Assembly: GCA_002345965.1 (NCBI GenBank)
Contig: DDTF01000003.1
Coordinates: forward strand, 1-64,000
Source of the DNA: Flammeovirgaceae bacterium UBA2371
GTDB lineage: Bacteria > Bacteroidota > Bacteroidia > Cytophagales > Cyclobacteriaceae
DNA length: 64,000 nucleotides
Direction: 5' to 3'
Below, in pieces: positions 9,901 to 18,600 of this stretch (the first letter of the stretch is position 1; each line of letters starts with the position of its first letter). The position numbers were made by a program, and so were the translations under genes. The notes below the pieces were generated by a model. That model made no database searches. It had not been told where the DNA came from and was given only the letters and a program-made list of their open reading frames with translations.

Positions 9901-9970
9901 TCAGATTTTGAGAAAAGGCAGGGAGCGCCAAAAACAATACAATTCCAGCACAGAGGAATTTAATATTCAT
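6932..9970 (-). CDS. Exported large TPR-repeat protein
   Basis: Periplasmic protein of about 1,012 residues made almost entirely of tetratricopeptide repeats, seen as recurring patterns such as AYYKF...G.Y..A...F and YFNLQQYDRALFNFKEFV. The N-terminus is a signal peptide (MNIKFLCAGIVLFLALPAFS, then Q). I place the start at ATG 9970 because a promoter element lies at 10001-10008, inside the longer reading that would begin at 10045. The repeats resemble those of CpoB/YbgF and BamD-like periplasmic proteins, which bind partner proteins in envelope machines. It is the first gene of a six-gene minus-strand cluster and is followed within about 10 bases by the barrel gene. A charged Lys-rich tail ends the protein. 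Partner identity is inference. Confidence 0.85.
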   Translation of the reverse strand: MNIKFLCAGIVLFLALPAFSQNLNSQSKIDRLFTSGVDLMQHGEYGAARQSFTRFIQESATVDLKVAEARYYEAFCALNLYHGDGEKKIEDFVHDHPDHPKTATAYFDLANFFYAEKNYGRAINYFKKVDFVTLSNDQHATGRFHWGYSLFNLRKLNEALDQFNFIKSLGGQFGPASSYYAGFIELGKGDYENALIDLKRAEQNKSYALVVPQLIANAFYKQKQYDELLAYVATLQGKEGITNMEEISLFAAEAYFKKSNFAKALEGYEEYLEENAERADKGVLLRSGFSAYSLGQNDKALQYLKRSASDKDSVGFYASYYLGSIYLKQGQKQLALTAFENAKKFRADPRLVEESSFQHAKISYDLGRADQAINELESFLSSYPSSAYTTEVKEVLSQAYVNANNYNKAIEYIEALPSRGPAINRAYQKATLLKGIELFNMEQYADAVKMFNKSIQFPIEPNYLAEASFWSGEAYSIGRKYEEAADQYLSVIGIQNYSNKEILTKTRYGLGYAYFNLQQYDRALFNFKEFVKGASVNLSDGILRLADCYYVTKSYPDALLNYRKAIQLKSADNDYAHLQAGVILGIQRKYNEAAGELDQVLKNYPQSRFIDEAMFQRAQLDFEQGNYSAAVSGFSRLINSNKTSKFVPYAYMRRAASYYNLKDYNKTASDYIAVIDNYSTHPIANDALLPLQEALNLAGRAGEFDSHLSGFKSANPDSKGIELVEFESAKNFYFSQDYQRAIASIESFIRNYPDSPRITEAKYYQAEAYYRMKDNAKALAIHLEISNDFTFMFASRVTARIAELQYKLGNYQSAVPVFQQLAKEASTKKDLYNAWSGLMESYYMLAKYDSVDAYARLILEKGNVSAGAQNKASLFLGKSAMARGDYESAKDEFLNTLNSAQDEYGAEAKYLLGEIFFLTKQYKQCYETLISLNKDFAAYTEWVGKSYLLLSDNFVAMGDLFQAKGTLKSIIENFPLQNIRSMASEKLRRIEENELMKEKEMKKKDSLSNNND

Positions 9971-10000
9971 GAATGGTTTTTCGCTAAAACAGGGTAATCT

Positions 10001-10008
10001 CAAAAATA
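10001..10008 (-). promoter_or_regulatory. Bacteroidota -7 promoter element before the TPR gene
   Basis: On the minus strand the bases read TATTTTTG, an exact TAnnTTTG match 30 bases before the ATG at 9970. It is the likely promoter of the whole envelope cluster and argues against the in-frame start at 10045. Confidence 0.5.
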
Positions 10009-10170
10009 TTGTAGTACTAAGTTTAAAAAATCTAACCATGCTCAAAAAATGAATTGCACGGACTCAAAACTAAGGATTAAAACGATATTTTATCGAACCA
10101 CGTTTCAATACTTTAATTAATAATTGAAGTATTAACTTCAAATAAAAACTTAATTACCGCTACAGAACTA

Positions 10171-11193
10171 TCAGTGAATCAGCTTGTAAACCAACTCTCT
10201 TAATATCTGTCCTTCACCTTGAGCGTTGGCATTGACACCTTTTATTTTTAAGTCTGCCTCTGAAATGGAGTGTATACAATTCACCAATTGTGAGGAGGAG
10301 TAATTTTGTAAGGCACTGCTATAATCACGTGCAGCATAGGGACTGATCTTAAGTAAACTCACCAGAGACCTGTCGCTCTTATCTGAGGCTACAGATGCTA
10401 CCAACAGCTTACTATAAAACGAATACAAGTAAGCCACTGCAGGGATCAAAGGATTCTTCTTGGTATTGCTTTCAAAGTAATTTACGATTTTATTGGCCTG
10501 TACAGGATCTTTGCGAATCAGTGCCTTTTGAAGTTCAAAAATATTGTATTCACGACTTATACCCACCTGCTCCATCACTTTGTCACCCGTAAGTGTCTCC
10601 CCCTTTGGCAAAGCAATCATCACTTTATCGAGTTCATTGGAAAGGCGCTTCAAGTCATTGCCAACGTACTCACACAAAACCCTTACAGCTGCGTCATCTG
10701 CCGTGTAGCCCTTTTCTTTTACATAGGTTTGAATAAATTCAGGGAGATGATTGTCGTATGGCTTCTTGAAAACCGCAGACACTGTAAGCTTATCAATTTT
10801 TTTGCCAAGCTCCCTTCTCTTGTCCAGGGCCTTGTGCTTGTGACATAATACCAAAATGGTGGAGGGCATTGGATTAGACACATAGTCCAACAACAGCTTT
10901 GCTCCTATTTCCTTTTGTAAGTCTGGTATTTCCTGCGCTTCACGTACAATTACCACCTGCCGGTCGGCCATCATTGGGTAGCGCTTGGCATGAGTAAGTA
11001 TGGTGGCAACCGTAGCGTCTTTGCCATAGACCACTACCTGATTGAACCCTTTATCTGACTCAGACAAGGCATTGTCTTCTATAAAATCAGCAATCAGGTC
11101 TATATAATAAGTCTCCTCTCCCTGCAATACATATACAGGTGCATATTTTCCTGCCTTTAGTTCTGTTAATATCTTTTTTGCTGTTGCATCCAT
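10171..11193 (-). CDS. holA: DNA polymerase III subunit delta
   Basis: Clamp-loader subunit that opens the sliding clamp during replication. The sequence is a full-length 340-residue HolA: the N-terminal P-loop-like fold begins PVYVLQGEETYYID (about 18-31), followed by the domain with VVIVREAQEIPDLQKE (about 74-89). The C-terminal helical collar domain contains EISREYNIFELQKALI-type sequence (about 210-225). As usual for delta, a functional Walker A motif is missing. It is the last of three genes on the minus strand with gaps of 3-4 bases, after a TerB-like and a rhomboid gene. The ATG at 11193 is the only good start. Confidence 0.93.
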   Translation of the reverse strand: MDATAKKILTELKAGKYAPVYVLQGEETYYIDLIADFIEDNALSESDKGFNQVVVYGKDATVATILTHAKRYPMMADRQVVIVREAQEIPDLQKEIGAKLLLDYVSNPMPSTILVLCHKHKALDKRRELGKKIDKLTVSAVFKKPYDNHLPEFIQTYVKEKGYTADDAAVRVLCEYVGNDLKRLSNELDKVMIALPKGETLTGDKVMEQVGISREYNIFELQKALIRKDPVQANKIVNYFESNTKKNPLIPAVAYLYSFYSKLLVASVASDKSDRSLVSLLKISPYAARDYSSALQNYSSSQLVNCIHSISEADLKIKGVNANAQGEGQILRELVYKLIH

Positions 11194-11196
11194 CCG

Positions 11197-11766
11197 CTAG
11201 CCTACACTTTTTCTGTTTCTTAAATTAAATGCTGTCACTAATCCAACTATTGCTCCTGCCAGGTGCGACTCCCATGATATACCATCATCTACCGGCAAAA
11301 TACCATAAAAAATACCACCGTACGCAACCATTACTCCAATAGAAATCAATAATGAAAGAAAGTCTTTTCGTATCAGACCAAAGAAAATCAGAAAGGAAGA
11401 AAGACCATAGATTAGCCCACTGGCCCCAATATGATAAGTCATCCGGGGGCTTAGCAACCAAACCAAAATGTTGGTGATAAAATAACATCTGAAAAATACT
11501 GTTCTCCCGATTCCTTCGTAGAAAAAAAACAAGGTGGTACCAAGGAATAACAGTGGTATTGTATTGGATACCAGGTGGGCTCTGTTAGCATGAATCATAG
11601 GCGCTGTAAAGATTCCGATTAACCCCTCCAACGTACGTGGCTTAATGCCCAGCATGGTCAGGTTTACTCCGTACAGATAATCAAGCGTAAATATCGCCCA
11701 CATCAGAAAGACAAGTCGAGCAGGTAAAATTGAACTCCCCCACAAACCAGGTGAACCTTTACTCAC
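11197..11766 (-). CDS. Rhomboid-family intramembrane serine protease
   Basis: Polytopic inner-membrane protein of 189 residues, predicted to cleave membrane proteins inside the bilayer. The catalytic serine motif GASG (in YHIGASGLIYGLSSF, about residue 113) and the catalytic histidine (ESHLAGAIVG, about residue 168) are both present, along with the HANRAHLVSNTIPL helix typical of rhomboids. Six hydrophobic segments can be counted. It is compact, lacking extra cytoplasmic domains. The start codon is GTG at 11766, 4 bases after the TerB-like gene's stop. Substrates are unknown. Confidence 0.88.
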   Translation of the reverse strand: MSKGSPGLWGSSILPARLVFLMWAIFTLDYLYGVNLTMLGIKPRTLEGLIGIFTAPMIHANRAHLVSNTIPLLFLGTTLFFFYEGIGRTVFFRCYFITNILVWLLSPRMTYHIGASGLIYGLSSFLIFFGLIRKDFLSLLISIGVMVAYGGIFYGILPVDDGISWESHLAGAIVGLVTAFNLRNRKSVG

Positions 11767-11770
11767 AGAT

Positions 11771-12241
11771 TTAATATTTAGAAGGGTCGTCTATCATTGG
11801 CAAATTTACTAGGCGCGCCTCGGCTTCACCCACCGATCGAATTCCCAGAACACCACCAGAAGACTCTGCAGTTTTTATGGCTATGTCCTTAATACTTCTG
11901 TAGTATCCTACCGAAAAGTCCTTGTCCAGCTTTCTCAGCAAACTATTCAGCCCCTTTAGCTCCTCTGCGATCAGTTCATTTCTACGCTTCGCATCTACCG
12001 GATAGTTTTGCAGCACTACCTTTAGCTTGTCTTCAAAATCCTCGGTCACCATCAGATAAAACTTAGAAAGAGAGCTATCCCGAGCTTTTTTTTGCTTGTT
12101 CCTGACCGATTCGATACTACCCCTAATTTCCTTATTATCAATATGATTATCAGCCCCAGCTACAAGTATACAGGCAAGAATAGGCCCTTTGAGCATTAAT
12201 TCAATTTCTGTGGTGCTTAGCCTATTAAATTCTGGTATCAT
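11771..12241 (-). CDS. TerB-like hypothetical protein
   Basis: Cytoplasmic, mostly helical 156-residue protein. The segment ILACILVAGADNHIDNKEI (about 21-39) resembles the A-x-D-G-x-x-x-x-x-E metal-binding helix start of TerB/DjlA-type domains, and a later stretch (SIKDIAIKTAESSGG) fits the second half of that fold. TerB-like proteins are linked to stress and membrane processes, but the exact role is usually unknown. It is first in a tight three-gene unit with the rhomboid protease and holA and is divergent from the sigma-54 regulator gene. Family assignment is by eye and moderate. Confidence 0.55.
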   Translation of the reverse strand: MIPEFNRLSTTEIELMLKGPILACILVAGADNHIDNKEIRGSIESVRNKQKKARDSSLSKFYLMVTEDFEDKLKVVLQNYPVDAKRRNELIAEELKGLNSLLRKLDKDFSVGYYRSIKDIAIKTAESSGGVLGIRSVGEAEARLVNLPMIDDPSKY

Positions 12242-12348
12242 TTGCGTTGTGCTTATACAGTACGTAAAAAAGATGAATATGTGTAACTTATGAAAATTTT
12301 GCAGAAATAAATTGGGCCCATTAATTTACATTGCCTAAAATCATATCT

Positions 12349-13707
12349 ATGTACGAAAAGGATCCGGTTAAAATATTTGTGGTAGAAGATGATGAAACCT
12401 ATACCAAGTTTATCAAGTATGTTTTAAGCCTCAATCCTGACTTTGAAGTTGAATATTTTACATCTGGAAAGCAATTTATCAGTAAGCTGAACAGCCGGCC
12501 ATCCATTGTAACTTTGGACTACTCCCTCCCAGACATGTCGGGTGAAGAAGTTTTAAAAGAGATAAAAGCCTTTGACCCCAACATAAGCGTAATCATAATA
12601 TCTGCTCAGGAAAAGATTGGAACTGCCGTGGAGTTATTAAAGGCCGGGGCATTCGATTACATTACTAAGGACGAAGAAGCAAAAGATAGAATTCTTAATT
12701 CGATCAACAATGCCCGGAATAAAACCTCACTCATTCGAGAAATAGACAGGCTTAAAGAGGAGATCCATACAAAATACGAATTCGAAAATAGCATCATTGG
12801 CAATAGTGCGCCAATTAAAAAAGTGTTCAGCCTAATCGAAAAGTCACTGAATACCAATATCACTGTATCGATAACAGGAGAAACTGGTACTGGAAAGGAA
12901 CTGGTCGCCAAGGCCATTCATTACAACTCGCCTAGAAAGAAAAAACCACTAGTAGCGGTGAATATTGCTGCCATCCCAAAAGAATTGATAGAAAGTGAGC
13001 TGTTTGGTCATGAGAAAGGTGCATTTACGGGAGCTGCAAGTAAACGCATTGGTAAGTTTGAAGAAGCGGAAGGTGGTACTTTGTTTTTGGATGAAATAGG
13101 AGAAATGGATCTCAACCTTCAATCCAAACTTTTAAGAGTCCTGCAGGAAAGAGAACTTTCCAGGGTGGGTGGAAATGAAGTAATCAAGATTGATTTAAGA
13201 ATCATTGTAGCCACACATAAAAATCTTCAGGAAGAAGTTAAGAAAGGTAATTTTAGAGAAGATTTATACTACCGATTGTTGGGTCTCCCCATACAACTCC
13301 CCCCACTTCGGGAAAGGGGAAATGATGTTGTTCTTCTGGCCAAACATTTTCTAGATCAATTTGCCAACGAAAATAAATTCAAAAAATTTAAAATTTCATC
13401 GCAGGCACAAGAGAAATTACTTCAGTACCCATTCCCCGGCAACATAAGAGAATTAAAGTCAGTAATTGAACTGGCTGCAGTGATGTCGCAGAATAATCAA
13501 ATTGAAGTTGAAGACATTACCTTCGCCAATGCACCACGCGATTCATTCATGCTCAAAGAAATGAAGCTACAGGAATACGTTTATCATATCATCCGAAATT
13601 ATTTAAACAAATACGACAATAATGTGATGGAAGTGGCTAAACGTTTAGATATTGGTAAATCATCCATATATCGCTACTTGAAAGAAATGGAGGAAACAGG
13701 TATCTAA
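12349..13707 (+). CDS. Sigma-54-dependent response regulator
   Basis: NtrC-type transcription activator of about 452 residues. A receiver domain (about 5-120) shows the acidic pair VVEDDE, the phospho-acceptor aspartate in VTLDYSLPD and the lysine in YITKDEE. The AAA+ domain (about 140-370) carries Walker A GETGTGKE, the sigma-54 contact loop GAFTGA and Walker B GGTLFLDEIGEM. A Fis-type helix-turn-helix ends the protein (EVAKRLDIGKSSIYRYLKEM). I use ATG 12349 rather than the in-frame TTG at 12331 because the receiver domain begins right after it. Its stop overlaps the start of the kinase gene by one base (TAATG), so the pair is translationally coupled and is a two-component system. Target genes are not visible. 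Confidence 0.93.
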   Translation: MYEKDPVKIFVVEDDETYTKFIKYVLSLNPDFEVEYFTSGKQFISKLNSRPSIVTLDYSLPDMSGEEVLKEIKAFDPNISVIIISAQEKIGTAVELLKAGAFDYITKDEEAKDRILNSINNARNKTSLIREIDRLKEEIHTKYEFENSIIGNSAPIKKVFSLIEKSLNTNITVSITGETGTGKELVAKAIHYNSPRKKKPLVAVNIAAIPKELIESELFGHEKGAFTGAASKRIGKFEEAEGGTLFLDEIGEMDLNLQSKLLRVLQERELSRVGGNEVIKIDLRIIVATHKNLQEEVKKGNFREDLYYRLLGLPIQLPPLRERGNDVVLLAKHFLDQFANENKFKKFKISSQAQEKLLQYPFPGNIRELKSVIELAAVMSQNNQIEVEDITFANAPRDSFMLKEMKLQEYVYHIIRNYLNKYDNNVMEVAKRLDIGKSSIYRYLKEMEETGI

Positions 13708-15611
13708 TGAAAAGCTTGAAAGAATACGTAGAGAAAGGTCTCTTCTATAAATCCGTAGTTGAAGATGGTTCCGATATCATATTTATTGTTGATTACGAGG
13801 GGGAAATACTTTACCACAATGATTCAGTTGAAGAAACATTAGGGTACAACTCCAACAGCCTGGTAGGCAAAGTTTTCTTTGATTTGATTCTGCCTGAAAC
13901 CCTTGATAAGTTTAAAACACAGTACAAAACAAGCCTTGCAAAGCGATTTAATGAGTCTGTAGAGTTTCAGTTTTTATGCAAGGATAATTCATATAAGTAC
14001 CTGGAATTCAACTCAATAAACCTTAAACATAAAGAAAACATTGATGGACTGATCCTTGATTGCAGGGACATTACTCAGCGCAAGGAAGACGCGGCAGAGC
14101 TGCTTAGGGCACAAAAGGCAAAAGAGCAATTCCTTGCAAATGTGAGCCATGAGATACGAACGCCAATAAATGGAATTGCAGGCATGGCCAGCCTCTTGAG
14201 TCAGAATCCAACAGAAAAGGAAAAGGCCACTTACCTGAACGCCATCAAAAGTGCTGCCGATAATCTTAAGGTAATCATTAATGACATTCTGGATCTGGCT
14301 TCCATCGAATCCGGTAAACTCAATTTCGAACAGATCGATTTCAATCTAAACGATCTATTAAGCTCCGTGGTTGATTCTTTTATAGTTCAATCCAAACAAA
14401 AAGGAATCGAACTCAGCTATACGTTGGATGAGAAAGTTAGCCCCATATTGATCGGAGACCCATTTAGACTGAATCAAATATTAATCAATCTCATTAGTAA
14501 TGCGTTGAAGTTTACGCATGGCGGTTTTATTAAGATAAGTTGTCAGCTCGTCAAAAAGAGCGACAAAATGCAAGACATCCGGTTCGATGTCACTGATACG
14601 GGAATTGGGATTCCCGCTGACAAGTTGACAAAGATATTTGAAAGTTTTAGTCAGGCAGATGCCAGTGTTACCAGAAAGTACGGTGGTACGGGACTTGGGT
14701 TAACAATTGTAAAACAATTGGTGGAGTTACAGCATGGAGAGATCAATGTAAACAGTATTGAAGATAAAGGAACCACTTTCAGTATTGTTATCCCCTATGC
14801 AATAGGTACAGCCAGTAAAATTACAAAGAGCACATCAGCCTTTATGAAGCAAAATGCGGAACAAACCAGTCTTAAAGACCTCCGGATTTTGCTGGCAGAA
14901 GATAATGACATCAACAGACTATATGCCACAAGCATATTGAAGATGTGGGATTGCAAGGCAGACACAGCAGAAAACGGTTATGTAGCCTTAGAGAAGGTCA
15001 GAAACAATGACTATGACATTATTCTGATGGATATACAAATGCCTGTGATGGATGGGTTTGAGGCTACCAAAGCCATCAAGATGAGTGGATCACCAAAAAA
15101 TAAAATTCCAATTATTGCACTGACGGCCAACTCCAGCGCTAAGGATATTGAGCGGTGTCTGGCTGCAGGCATGAATGATTGTATTGGTAAGCCATTTACT
15201 CCAGAAAGCTTATTTGCTGCGCTAGTAAAATATGGTCAACAAAAATCTGAGGAGCATCATCCACAAGCTGTTAAAGAACATATAGATTTATCATACCTAA
15301 GAAAAATATCCAATAACAACACGGAGTTTGTCAACGACATTGTTAATTCTTTTATATTAAATACACCCAAAGCTGTCAAAGAAATTAAGGCATTTTTAGA
15401 AGCCGAAAATTGGATTAAGATGGAAGAGCAGGTTCATAAAGTAAAACCTACTTTGTCGATGATAGGCATGCCAGTGGCTCGTGAAAAAGCGGTTGAAATT
15501 GAAATCTTAACCCGTTCACAACAAGATTTACCTTCATTAAAGAAACTGGCACTTGAATTCTGCGACTCACTCGAATCAGCAGTGGCAGAGCTTAAAGTGA
15601 TGGGTTATTAA
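13707..15611 (+). CDS. Hybrid sensor histidine kinase with receiver and HPt domains
   Basis: Multi-domain phosphorelay kinase of 634 residues with no membrane helix, so it senses a cytoplasmic signal. Domains in order: PAS (about 12-125), HisKA with the phospho-histidine H148 in NVSHEIRTPING, HATPase_c (about 255-370) with N box (LINLISNALKFTH) and G boxes (DTGIGIP, GTGLGLTI). A receiver follows (about 392-510, aspartate in ILMDIQMPVMDG), then a C-terminal HPt domain (about 540-634) with a candidate histidine in EQVHKVKPTLSMIGM. The likely flow is H148 to receiver to HPt to the sigma-54 regulator encoded upstream. Its last four bases overlap the stop of the giant adhesin on the other strand. 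Confidence 0.93.
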   Translation: MKSLKEYVEKGLFYKSVVEDGSDIIFIVDYEGEILYHNDSVEETLGYNSNSLVGKVFFDLILPETLDKFKTQYKTSLAKRFNESVEFQFLCKDNSYKYLEFNSINLKHKENIDGLILDCRDITQRKEDAAELLRAQKAKEQFLANVSHEIRTPINGIAGMASLLSQNPTEKEKATYLNAIKSAADNLKVIINDILDLASIESGKLNFEQIDFNLNDLLSSVVDSFIVQSKQKGIELSYTLDEKVSPILIGDPFRLNQILINLISNALKFTHGGFIKISCQLVKKSDKMQDIRFDVTDTGIGIPADKLTKIFESFSQADASVTRKYGGTGLGLTIVKQLVELQHGEINVNSIEDKGTTFSIVIPYAIGTASKITKSTSAFMKQNAEQTSLKDLRILLAEDNDINRLYATSILKMWDCKADTAENGYVALEKVRNNDYDIILMDIQMPVMDGFEATKAIKMSGSPKNKIPIIALTANSSAKDIERCLAAGMNDCIGKPFTPESLFAALVKYGQQKSEEHHPQAVKEHIDLSYLRKISNNNTEFVNDIVNSFILNTPKAVKEIKAFLEAENWIKMEEQVHKVKPTLSMIGMPVAREKAVEIEILTRSQQDLPSLKKLALEFCDSLESAVAELKVMGY

Positions 15612-18600
15612 TTCCTATTCATTATGACCAGCTTCCTATAGGTAGCCGAATTATTCTTTCCGGAAATAATTACATGATAGATGCCATTCGGTAGTTGAGA
15701 CACGTCAACTGGATAAACATCATCAAATGATCTTTCAAAATTGCCTTGCAACATGATCACTCCTCTTTGGTCAGCAATTCTCCAGTTGTAGCCATCCATG
15801 TTATTTGATGGCAGTCCAAAATTAACTTCACCATTGGCAGGATTAGGATACATGGTGATTTGATTAGCAATGGGATCTAAAGGTTCATCTTCAAGGCCAA
15901 CTACCACAGAACCACGCTTGAATGGTGCATCAATTCTTACACTCTGGTATATTTCTTTGGTATTCTTATCCTGAATATAACCAACCAAAGCCAGCTGATT
16001 GGAATTTACAATGGGCACATTGATGATTACATCATTTTTAAGTTGGTTCAATATCTGACCTTGAGTCCATGGAGTACTGATGGTAGTTCCATCTGCTCCA
16101 AAGAGTTGTTTGCGCACAATGTTCTTGGATCCTGCTGCGCTCTTTTCGATCAATGCTACCTGGGCAATGAGAGGAGACGTGAAGTTCTGTCTTGCAGTGA
16201 TGTTTAACCTAACTGAAATCGTATTGTTATTTCCCGTAGGGATAGTGTCCAATACAAGATCAAATAATGGATCTACCAATGCCCGTCTATCAATTTCAAC
16301 ATTGGTGATATCCAGATACCTTCCTTTGAATTTCACTCCATCCAATTTACCATCCATAATGGTAGCGGGTGACTGAGATACGTTGTAGTAAGACGCCCTC
16401 GCTCCCGGGTCAGTTGGGTTGTCATTATTGAATGGATCTGGTGTAGGGAAACTAATATGGTAACGCAGATCGCTGAAGTCTGACACTCCTTTGGCCGTAA
16501 TCTGACTGTTAAGCAGTCCATCCAGATAAACATCACCATCTGTGCTGGCCGTAAGATTAGTATTGGTGAAGTGTTCTACCAAAACATTTCTCTGCTTATT
16601 GCCCACAAACACGTTGTCAAACGCAAAGCCATCAAAGGTATTACCGGTAGGATTTAAGTCATTGCTGGCAAAGGCAATCCGTAGTCTGATCTGATCCCTT
16701 TCAACAATTGGAATCATATCAAGGTTAAACCTCGCATTTTTCCATCCTCCTTGTTTACCCGTCCATCCGTAACTACCTAACGGCTGAAGTCCTGGATTCG
16801 AAGGTATAGTTACACCATTGAACCAGTTGATACCTTCGTCTCGGTTTACCTGGCCAACTGGAGGACCTACAATTGCCCAATCCAGTCCACCATTAACAGA
16901 ATATTGGATTACTGCACCATCCACATTGCTCTCCATATCTGACCAGTAATCCAATGAAATCATTGGTCTATCCAACAATGTCAAATTGAAACAAGGGGAA
17001 TTAACAACAGAGGTCTCATTAGTGAAGTAAGTGTTCGCATTTTTCTGTGTGCGCCAGGCATATGAACCATTAACAGATGTGTTGATGGTTGCACCCGCTG
17101 GTGCCCCCCAATCCCAGCTGACGTTGGTCGTATCATCTAAGACCGTGATATCTTCGATAAACCAACCTTGGCGACCATTTTCAAAATCAAATGGAGCCGT
17201 GCTGGGATTTTGCGTTAAAGTAACATATGGGGCAATGTTAAGTGTTCTGATTGCGGGGAAGCTGGCACAGTTCAAGTCAGTTTTAACTGTTAACTCAACA
17301 GTTTTCAAACCTGTAGACACGTATTTATGTAATGGTTTTTCATGGGTTCCTGTAGTCCTACCACTATGGGTAGGATTCGGAACAGGTCCGTTTCCGGTTA
17401 ATATATCCGCATCACCAAATTTCCATTCATACTCTGCTACAACACTGGTCCCAAGATTAGTGACGTTAGCTACAAAGCGAGTACTATCATTGTTACAAAT
17501 AGCAGCATAGATAAAGCTTACTGCAGGTGTGGCTCCAAGAATAATAGGCGATGCTGCCATGGCGGTGTTAGAACAGCCTTGTGCTGTGGTGGTGGTTAGT
17601 GTAACATTGTAAGTGCTAGCATTCAGGTACTTGTGACTTGGATTGGAATAAGTACCTGTTGATTGACCGTTGTGGGTACCCAGTGGAACAGGATTTCCTG
17701 GAGGTCCAGACAAAATATTCAAGTCATCAAAATCCCATCTTAAGTTGCTGATACTTGTAGGGAACGGAGTTGGATTAATAGTTGAACCATCTGCAAAGCT
17801 TACTGGTCCATCCACGCAACTTCCGCTAGATGTAAATGCCGCTACAGGACTGGCCAAAACTTCTACGGCATAATAATTATCTGAAATTGCACCTACTCCA
17901 TTTTCATATCTATAATCAATAATATACGTATCCGATACCAATCCATTTGTTTGGATGGTATGACTAGAGCCTGATTGAATGATGGTCATCGTTCCACCAT
18001 AAAGTTGCCCCACCGATGCAATGAATTGAGTTGCCGGTCCACCGCTTGCAAAGCTTGGACTACCTGTTAATGCCACAGGGCCTTGATCTGCACAAAGTTT
18101 AAATGTGGAGGTCAAAGGATCGAAAGTTGAATTGGCAATGCTGATGGTTGCCGTGGTAACAGGGTTAACAATAACGTTGGCCTGGTAAAAATTAGTACAA
18201 CCATTTTCATTGGTGTAAGTATATCTCACCGTATTGGGTCCTAATGTCGCTGCGCTTGGATCAAATGTTGCCTCATCTACAACGTTAGTGGTAGTAGAGC
18301 TTAAACCTGAACCAGGTGTAATTGTAAACAAACCTGTTGAAGAAGGACCACTTGCCTGATTACTCTTCAATACTATAGGCGGTGCATTCTCTGCAATAGT
18401 AGGTGGCAAATTAAAGAAAACTACACCTGGCAATGGATTGATGGTTAACGTCATTGTTTTGCTCTCCGCAGGACAGGCACCCGCTGCTGGGATATTGAGT
18501 GTAAGCACTCTTGTTGTTGGCACGGTGACTGCCTTATCCGCAGCCGTTAGAATATACTTAGGCTTCTCGAGTAAATTGTTATCAAAAGCCCCAGCTGGTG

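Noticed and set aside
10090..10140. Inverted repeat AATACTT / AAGTATT near the holA stop as terminator
   Set aside because: Weak AT-only stem without a T run at the right place.
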